DNA of 9,640 nucleotides from Rhodoferax sp. OV413 (GTDB taxonomy: Bacteria; Pseudomonadota; Gammaproteobacteria; Burkholderiales; Burkholderiaceae_C), in contig CAMATS010000060.1 in the NCBI GenBank assembly GCA_945861195.1, positions 1-9,640 on the forward strand, read 5' to 3'. The notes beneath the pieces are model-generated. The model searched no databases. It was not told the DNA's origin and was given only the letters and a program-made list of their open reading frames with translations. The position numbers and the translations under genes are program-made. Below are positions 5,418-9,640 of the stretch, piece after piece; positions within the stretch are counted from its first letter, which is position 1, and each line of letters begins with the position of its first letter.

Positions 5418-6683
5418 GTGAATATTCTCTTCATTCACCAAAATTTTCCCGGGCAATTCAAGCACCTGGCGCCCGCCTTGGCTGCGCGGCCGGGTCACCG
5501 AGTGGTGGCCATGCACATTAACCCCTGCCCGCCGTTGGCCGGGGTTGAGATGCTGCCCTACGCCCTGCATGAGCAGCCCGCAGGCCAAGGACACCGCTGG
5601 CTATCTGACCTACAGACCAAGGTGTACCGGGGAGAGGCGGCGTACCGTGCCGCAGTCCAACTTCGCCAAACCGGCTTTGAACCAGATCTGATCGTGGCCC
5701 ACCCTGGCTGGGGCGAGAGCCTGTTTTTGAAGACTGTCTGGCCCAGGGCCAGTATGGGGATTTACAGCGAGTTCTACTACCACACCCAAGGCGCCGACAT
5801 GGGCTTTGACCCCGAGTTCGGCCCCGTCCAAGAGGACGACGCCTGCCGCCTGTTTTTGAAAAACGCCAACTACGAGCTGCATTTTCCGATCAGCCAAGGC
5901 GCCCTGTCGCCCACGCACTGGCAGCGCTCGGTGTTTCCTGAGCCCTTTCGCGCCAAGATTGCCGTGATGCACGACGGCATCGACACCCAGCAGGTTCGCC
6001 CTAGGCCTGAAGTCAATATGGTCTTGGGCACCCGAAAGGGTCAACTCAAACTCACGCGCGATGATGAAATCGTCACTTTCGTCAACCGCAACCTCGAGCC
6101 TTACCGCGGCTACCACATCTTCATGCGCGCCCTGCCCGCCATTCTCAAAGCACGCCCCAAGGCCCGGGTGCTCATTGTGGGTGGCGACAGCGTCAGCTAC
6201 GGCGCGCTACCGCCGTCCGTTGCCAACACCTCACCAGGCACGGCCAACAAAGGTTGGCGCCATGTTTTTTTGGATGAGGTAAAAGCGAATGTAGACCTTG
6301 ACCGGGTCCATTTCTTGGGCAAACTGCCTTACCCGGATTTTGTGCAAATGCTGCAACTCTCTACGGTGCATGTCTACCTGACCTACCCCTTTGTGCTGAG
6401 CTGGAGCCTGTTGGAGGCCATGAGCGCAGGCTGTGCCATTGTGGCAAGCGACACCGCGCCAGTGCGAGAGGCCGTGGTGCACAACGAAACCGGGCGACTA
6501 ATTGATTTTTTTGATGTGGCGGGCTTCGCTCAAAATGTCATCGAACTCTGCGACAACCCGCAAGAAAGGCAGCGACTGGGCCAGGCAGCACGCGAGTTCG
6601 CCATCAGCCAATACGACTTGCGTAGCCACTGCCTGCCTGGGCAACTGGCATGGGTTGAGTCCTTGATGGACACGCCGGCTTAG
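5418..6683 (+). CDS. Glycosyltransferase family 4, GT-B fold
   Basis: This cytoplasmic or membrane-associated retaining glycosyltransferase transfers a sugar from a nucleotide-sugar to a glycan, lipid or protein acceptor. It has 421 residues. The N-terminal domain opens with NILFIHQNFPGQFKHLAPAL, a characteristic start of one GT4 subgroup, followed by DLIVAHPGWGESLFLK and the aromatic stretch SEFYYHTQGADMGFD. The C-terminal donor-binding domain contains FVNRNLEPYRGYHIFMRALP (221-240), RVLIVGGDSVSYG and RVHFLGKLPYPDF. The donor-site motif PFVLSWSLLEAMSAGCAIVAS has Glu333, with Phe325 where many GT4 enzymes carry the first Glu of the EX7E pair. GTG at 5418 is chosen because the conserved N-terminus begins there; no good Shine-Dalgarno is visible, so it may depend on translation of the small upstream gene 43 bp away. 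Acceptor and sugar are unknown; no other polysaccharide genes flank it. Confidence 0.92.
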   Translation: MNILFIHQNFPGQFKHLAPALAARPGHRVVAMHINPCPPLAGVEMLPYALHEQPAGQGHRWLSDLQTKVYRGEAAYRAAVQLRQTGFEPDLIVAHPGWGESLFLKTVWPRASMGIYSEFYYHTQGADMGFDPEFGPVQEDDACRLFLKNANYELHFPISQGALSPTHWQRSVFPEPFRAKIAVMHDGIDTQQVRPRPEVNMVLGTRKGQLKLTRDDEIVTFVNRNLEPYRGYHIFMRALPAILKARPKARVLIVGGDSVSYGALPPSVANTSPGTANKGWRHVFLDEVKANVDLDRVHFLGKLPYPDFVQMLQLSTVHVYLTYPFVLSWSLLEAMSAGCAIVASDTAPVREAVVHNETGRLIDFFDVAGFAQNVIELCDNPQERQRLGQAAREFAISQYDLRSHCLPGQLAWVESLMDTPA

Positions 6684-6884
6684 CCGCAGGCAATTGGGGT
6701 AACGAACAAGCTCGTTGGGCTGTCAATACACCCCATAGTGTCAAAAAACCAAAAACACCTGCCTGCATGGTGTCTGATCGGCCTGTGACGATTCAGGGCA
6801 GGGCGCTGCGGTCAGTTGGTCAGGTTCGTCAGGGCTTGTAGCAGGGTTTTTGGCACAAATTCCAATTAGTTTTCGGCCTTGCTT
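6684..6884. other. Convergent intergenic spacer
   Basis: This 201-bp spacer separates the converging glycosyltransferase (plus) and luciferase-like (minus) genes. It has no credible gene. Two weak inverted repeats occur: AACGA/TCGTT (6701-6705 and 6712-6716) and ACACC/GGTGT (6755-6759 and 6769-6773). Neither is followed by a T-tract, so no intrinsic terminator is called. Confidence 0.6.
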
Positions 6885-7973
6885 TCAAGCCAGCATCGCT
6901 GGAGCGGGTTGAGCCCGTACCGGGCTGGCTTTGGAGGCGCCGCTGGGGCCGGCGTGGGTGCCAAGAGCGGCAGCGCTTGGGCCTGGGCGCATTTCAGCGC
7001 GGACCTCGGCAGTGATTTGGTAAGAGCGCAGCCGAGCTGCCTGGTCAAACATTTGGCAGGTGATCATCAGTTCGTCGGCGGCAGTGCGCGCAATGAATTC
7101 GGCGAGTTGCCCTTGCACCGTGGCGGGTGCGCCGATAGCCGAGCAGGACAGCACGCTCTCCAGCATGGCGCCCATCTGTCCGTCAACCCTGGCTCGGTAG
7201 CCTGGCAGGGGCGGCGGCAGACGCCCGGGGCGGCCGCTGCGCAGGTTCACAAAGGCCTGCTGCATCGAGGTGGCAAGCACTTCTGCCTGAGCATCGGTGT
7301 CGGCTGCAAATACATTGAAGCCCAGCATCACATAGGGCTTGGCCAGACGTGCCGAAGGTTTGAAATAGCTGCGGTAGATGTCGATCGCCTGCAGCATCGC
7401 TTGCGGCGCGAAATGCGATGCAAAGGCATAGGGCAGGCCGAGTGCGGCCGCCAACTGCGCGCCATACAGGCTCGAACCCAAAATCCAGATCGGGATGTCC
7501 AGCCCCTGACCGGGCACGGCGCGTACCGGGCCTTTGGGTTCGGCCGCAAAATAATCCATCAGCTCCAGCACATCCTGCGGGAACTCGTCCGAATCTGAGG
7601 CGAGGTTGCGGCGCAGTGCCCGCGCGGTGGTCTGGTCCGAGCCGGGCGCGCGGCCTAGCCCGAGGTCGATGCGTCCTGGGTAGAGCGACTCTAGCGTGCC
7701 AAACTGCTCGGCAATGACCAGCGGCGAATGGTTGGGCAGCATGATGCCGCCCGCACCCACGCGGATGCTGTGCGTGCCAGCTGCCACGTGAGCCAGCAGG
7801 ACCGCGGTGGCAGCGCTTGCAATGCCGGGCATGCCATGGTGCTCGGCGAGCCAATAGCGCTGGTAACCCAGCGCCTCGGCATGGCGTGCCAGCGCCAGGC
7901 TGTTGCGAAACGATTGGCCGGCGTTACCGCCTTGCACAATCGGCGAGAGGTCAAGCACTGAGATCTGTGTCAT
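6885..7973 (-). CDS. Luciferase-like (LLM) flavin oxidoreductase, group 1 / YhbW-like
   Basis: This 362-residue protein belongs to the luciferase-like monooxygenase superfamily, in the subgroup annotated 'luciferase family oxidoreductase group 1', which includes E. coli YhbW. These are presumed FMN-dependent oxidoreductases with largely unknown substrates. It starts in the typical way with [12 protein letters not shown], followed by [15 protein letters not shown] (about 36-50), then [37 protein letters not shown] and [24 protein letters not shown]. It differs in layout from the SsuD-like protein at 2556-3707 and is not a duplicate. ATG at 7973 matches the family start. GTG at 8012, 13 bases after a strong AAAGGAG (8026-8032), is an alternative adding 13 residues. 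After the conserved core the last 30 or so residues form an Ala/Pro/Ser/Gly-rich tail that looks disordered. It is transcribed divergently from the SDR gene. Confidence 0.9.
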   Translation of the reverse strand: MTQISVLDLSPIVQGGNAGQSFRNSLALARHAEALGYQRYWLAEHHGMPGIASAATAVLLAHVAAGTHSIRVGAGGIMLPNHSPLVIAEQFGTLESLYPGRIDLGLGRAPGSDQTTARALRRNLASDSDEFPQDVLELMDYFAAEPKGPVRAVPGQGLDIPIWILGSSLYGAQLAAALGLPYAFASHFAPQAMLQAIDIYRSYFKPSARLAKPYVMLGFNVFAADTDAQAEVLATSMQQAFVNLRSGRPGRLPPPLPGYRARVDGQMGAMLESVLSCSAIGAPATVQGQLAEFIARTAADELMITCQMFDQAARLRSYQITAEVRAEMRPGPSAAALGTHAGPSGASKASPVRAQPAPAMLA

Positions 7974-8331
7974 AGGCCCCATGGTAGGCGATCTCGCCTG
8001 ACCATGCCCCACGACCGTTTGTAATCTCCTTTCTGCAGATTTTCCGGTATCGCGCTGCCGCGGCGGCGGCCTGTGCTCTGAGTCGGGATGGTCCAGGAGG
8101 CGCACAGCGGTGCTGTTTGGGTGCAGGCGGCGCATGCGCGGTCATTTTCGACCTTCTTCCTTCTCCACAGCCCAAGCCATGGACGCCCCAGTCAGGACAA
8201 ACCTGCTTGGTCACTGCATCCACCGCACGCCAAACCCTCATGGACAATCCCGACTTAACGTTGATGGTGCGCTTGCCCATGCTGTTGCCAAGTCAAAACC
8301 TTTTTCGCTACCTCCATTGAGCCGTCACAAC
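7974..8331. other. Divergent intergenic region, 358 bp
   Basis: This spacer lies between the start codons of the luciferase-like gene (minus) and the SDR gene (plus). The frames that stay open across it have no recognisable protein character and look like fortuitous GC-rich extensions. It contains a strong AAAGGAG on the minus strand (8026-8032), a perfect 10-bp palindrome GCGCATGCGC (8130-8139) and a pyrimidine-rich tract (about 8143-8166). I see no convincing -35/-10 pair in either direction. It presumably carries both promoters and perhaps a regulator site. Confidence 0.6.
8130..8139. repeat. 10-bp perfect palindrome GCGCATGCGC
   Basis: A perfect self-complementary decamer sits roughly midway in the divergent spacer. 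It could be a half-turn operator, but alternating GC sequence makes chance palindromes common in DNA of this composition. Confidence 0.4.
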
Positions 8332-9105
8332 ATGAATCAATTCACGAACAAGCCATCCGACAACAACTCGAAAAGCGTTTTCATCACTGGCGCATCGTCT
8401 GGGCTGGGGCGGCAGATGGCGATTGAATTTGCCCGTCGCGGCTACCAGCTGGCCCTGTCTGCACGCCGCCTCGATGTCCTGCAGGCCTTGCGCCTGAGCT
8501 TGCAACAGGCCGGCGCCGGCCAAGTGCATATTGCTGAGCTTGACGTGCGCGACGCCGCCGCGGTGGTACGGGTGTTCGGCGAGGCATGCACGGCCCTGGG
8601 CCGCATCGACATCGTGGTGGCTAACGCTGGTATTGGCAACCACGGGCGTATCGGTCAGCTGCCCTTTGAGCGGGTGCGCGACACGATAGACACCAATGTG
8701 ATCGGGCTAATGGCCACGGTAGACGCTGCCATGCCTTATTTTCGGGCGCAGGGGTGCGGGCATCTGGTGGGAATCAGCTCGGTGGCGGCGTTTCGCGGTC
8801 TGCCCGGCGGCGGCGTGTATGGCGCCAGCAAGGCGGCGGTCACCAACTATCTTGAGGCCCTGCGCGCAGAAGTGAGGGGCAGCGCCATCCTGGTCACGAC
8901 TTTGTCGCCTGGGTTCATTGACACCCCGATCAACCAAGCTGCCAAAAGCCGACCTTTTGTCATTCCGGTAGAACGAGGCGGTCGCCTGTTGGTTGATCTG
9001 ATCGAGCGCCGGGTACAAACCGCAACCGTGCCGGCCTGGCCCTGGGCGCTGGTGGCGCGACTGCTGCCCGTGCTGCCAGCGGCCATCTTGGCGCGCATTC
9101 GGTGA
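8332..9105 (+). CDS. Short-chain dehydrogenase/reductase (SDR)
   Basis: This is a classical SDR of 257 residues, an NAD(P)-dependent cytoplasmic oxidoreductase acting on an alcohol/ketone pair. The cofactor motif T19-G-A-S-S-G24-L-G26 follows a short polar lead (MNQFTNKPSDNNSKS). NAG is at 98-100, and the catalytic tetrad is Asn122 (TNVIG), Ser150 (GISSVAA), Tyr163 and Lys167 (YGASK). The segment SPGFIDTP (192-199) is the usual post-catalytic loop. Arg45-Arg46 after the second strand (ALSARR) suggest NADPH preference, an inference from the position. The C-terminus is hydrophobic and tryptophan-rich (VPAWPWALVARLLPVLPAAILARI), so membrane or lipid association is possible. ATG at 8332 is chosen because it directly precedes the Rossmann fold; the frame is open to 8110 but that stretch is not SDR-like, and the Shine-Dalgarno is weak. 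Its stop overlaps the start of the next gene by GTGA. Substrate unknown. Confidence 0.92.
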   Translation: MNQFTNKPSDNNSKSVFITGASSGLGRQMAIEFARRGYQLALSARRLDVLQALRLSLQQAGAGQVHIAELDVRDAAAVVRVFGEACTALGRIDIVVANAGIGNHGRIGQLPFERVRDTIDTNVIGLMATVDAAMPYFRAQGCGHLVGISSVAAFRGLPGGGVYGASKAAVTNYLEALRAEVRGSAILVTTLSPGFIDTPINQAAKSRPFVIPVERGGRLLVDLIERRVQTATVPAWPWALVARLLPVLPAAILARIR

Positions 9106-9640
9106 GTCAGCCCATACGGCAGCCGGTGTTGTTGGCGGGTGCCGGCATTGGCGGCCTGGCCGCCGCTCTGGCCTGTGCCCGCATCGGGGTGCCCGTGCAG
9201 CTGTTTGAGCGCAGCCCAGCCCTTGCCGAGGTGGGTGCGGGTATTCAGCTTGGGCCTAATGTGACGCGCTTGCTGAAGGGTTGGGGCCTGCAGACCGCTC
9301 TGGAGGCAGTGGCAGCCTACCCAGAAAACCTGCTCATCCGAAGTGCCGAAAGGGGCACTCTGCTGGGGCGACTGCGTTTGGGCGAGCAGGCGCTGGTCCG
9401 TTATGGCGCGCCCTATGCCACGGTGCATCGGGCCGACCTGCAGGCGCTGCTGTTACAGGCGGTACAGGCCTGCGGCAGTGCGAAGCTGCAGCTGGGGCAG
9501 GCCATCACCGGATTTGATCAGGATGCAGCGCGTGCCTGCCTGCACCATGCTGACGGCCGCCAGACCCAGGGGGCCCTGCTGGTCGGAGCAGACGGTTTGT
9601 CCAGCCGGGTGCGCCAGCAGCTGCTGGGCGACGGCCCGCC
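9102..9640 (+). CDS. FAD-dependent monooxygenase (aromatic hydroxylase type), 3' end missing
   Basis: The first 179 residues of a class A flavoprotein monooxygenase are present; the window ends mid-gene, and the family is normally about 370-420 residues. The N-terminal FAD-binding fold shows G13-A-G15-I-G17-G18 and the ribose-binding Glu36-Arg37 (LFERS). VGAGIQLGPNVTRLL (44-58) is typical of the salicylate hydroxylase / 3-hydroxybenzoate 6-hydroxylase group, HRADL (109-113) follows, and GADGLSSRVR (162-171) is the second FAD/NADPH motif. Enzymes of this group hydroxylate aromatic acids or related rings with NAD(P)H and O2. GTG at 9102 is chosen because its GTGA overlaps the stop of the SDR gene, indicating translational coupling; there is no independent ribosome binding site to judge. 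The SDR and this hydroxylase probably work on one substrate route that continues downstream. The substrate cannot be assigned. Confidence 0.9.
   Translation, partial: MSQPIRQPVLLAGAGIGGLAAALACARIGVPVQLFERSPALAEVGAGIQLGPNVTRLLKGWGLQTALEAVAAYPENLLIRSAERGTLLGRLRLGEQALVRYGAPYATVHRADLQALLLQAVQACGSAKLQLGQAITGFDQDAARACLHHADGRQTQGALLVGADGLSSRVRQQLLGDGP

Noticed and set aside
6701..6716. AACGA/TCGTT hairpin after the glycosyltransferase as terminator
   Set aside because: The stem is only 5 bp, AT-containing, and no T-run follows.
6879..7598. Plus-strand open frame of 239 codons opposite the luciferase-like gene
   Set aside because: It is antisense to a well-supported gene and has no recognisable motif.
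2556..7973. The two luciferase-like enzymes as a duplicated pair of one system
   Set aside because: They belong to different subgroups (SsuD-like versus group 1/YhbW-like) with different motifs and separate operons, so shared function is not supported.
7951..8280. Minus-strand open frame of 109 codons across the divergent spacer
   Set aside because: It overlaps the start of the luciferase-like gene in another frame, and its composition (scattered Arg, Cys, Ala runs) is typical of noncoding GC-rich frames.
8110..8331. 74-residue N-terminal extension of the SDR
   Set aside because: It contains no predicted domain or signal peptide, and classical SDRs begin just before the TGxxxGxG motif, as with ATG at 8332.

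Overview
The window reads as chromosomal DNA of a GC-rich betaproteobacterium, most likely of the Comamonadaceae (Rhodoferax/Polaromonas-like). The main pointers are a Tat-exported high-potential iron-sulfur protein (HiPIP), an RsuA-type pseudouridine synthase, two luciferase-like flavin enzymes and high-GC codon use throughout. This placement is inferred from gene content, not from a database match. No RNA genes, CRISPR arrays, insertion sequences or phage genes were seen.

Left part (1-1532), all on the minus strand: the 5' end of an exported YncE-like beta-propeller protein that runs off the window, rsuA (16S rRNA pseudouridine-516 synthase), and a HiPIP gene.

Centre-left (1654-4984): a divergent metabolic unit. 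On the minus strand an SsuD-like FMNH2-dependent monooxygenase gene overlaps a YdhF-like aldo/keto reductase gene by ATGA. On the plus strand a Gfo/Idh/MocA sugar-type dehydrogenase points the other way. The 143-bp gap between them carries a well-formed sigma-70 promoter toward the monooxygenase, two 8-bp direct repeats spaced 11 bp apart over its -10 region, and a 15-bp tandem repeat next to the -35. A desulfonating monooxygenase coupled to an aldehyde-reducing AKR, with a sugar dehydrogenase alongside, resembles the oxidative sulfoquinovose (sulfo-SMO) logic. This is the most interesting hypothesis in the window, but it is unproven: no flavin reductase, sulfoquinovosidase or transporter is visible here.

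Centre-right (5057-6683, plus): a small unrecognised protein with a Pro-Ala repeat tail, followed closely by a GT4 glycosyltransferase, probably co-transcribed.

Right part (6885-9640): a second luciferase-like oxidoreductase (minus strand, group-1/YhbW-like), a 358-bp divergent spacer, then an SDR oxidoreductase whose stop overlaps (GTGA) the start of an FAD-dependent aromatic-hydroxylase-type monooxygenase cut by the window end. The SDR and the monooxygenase look translationally coupled and probably act in one pathway that continues beyond the window.
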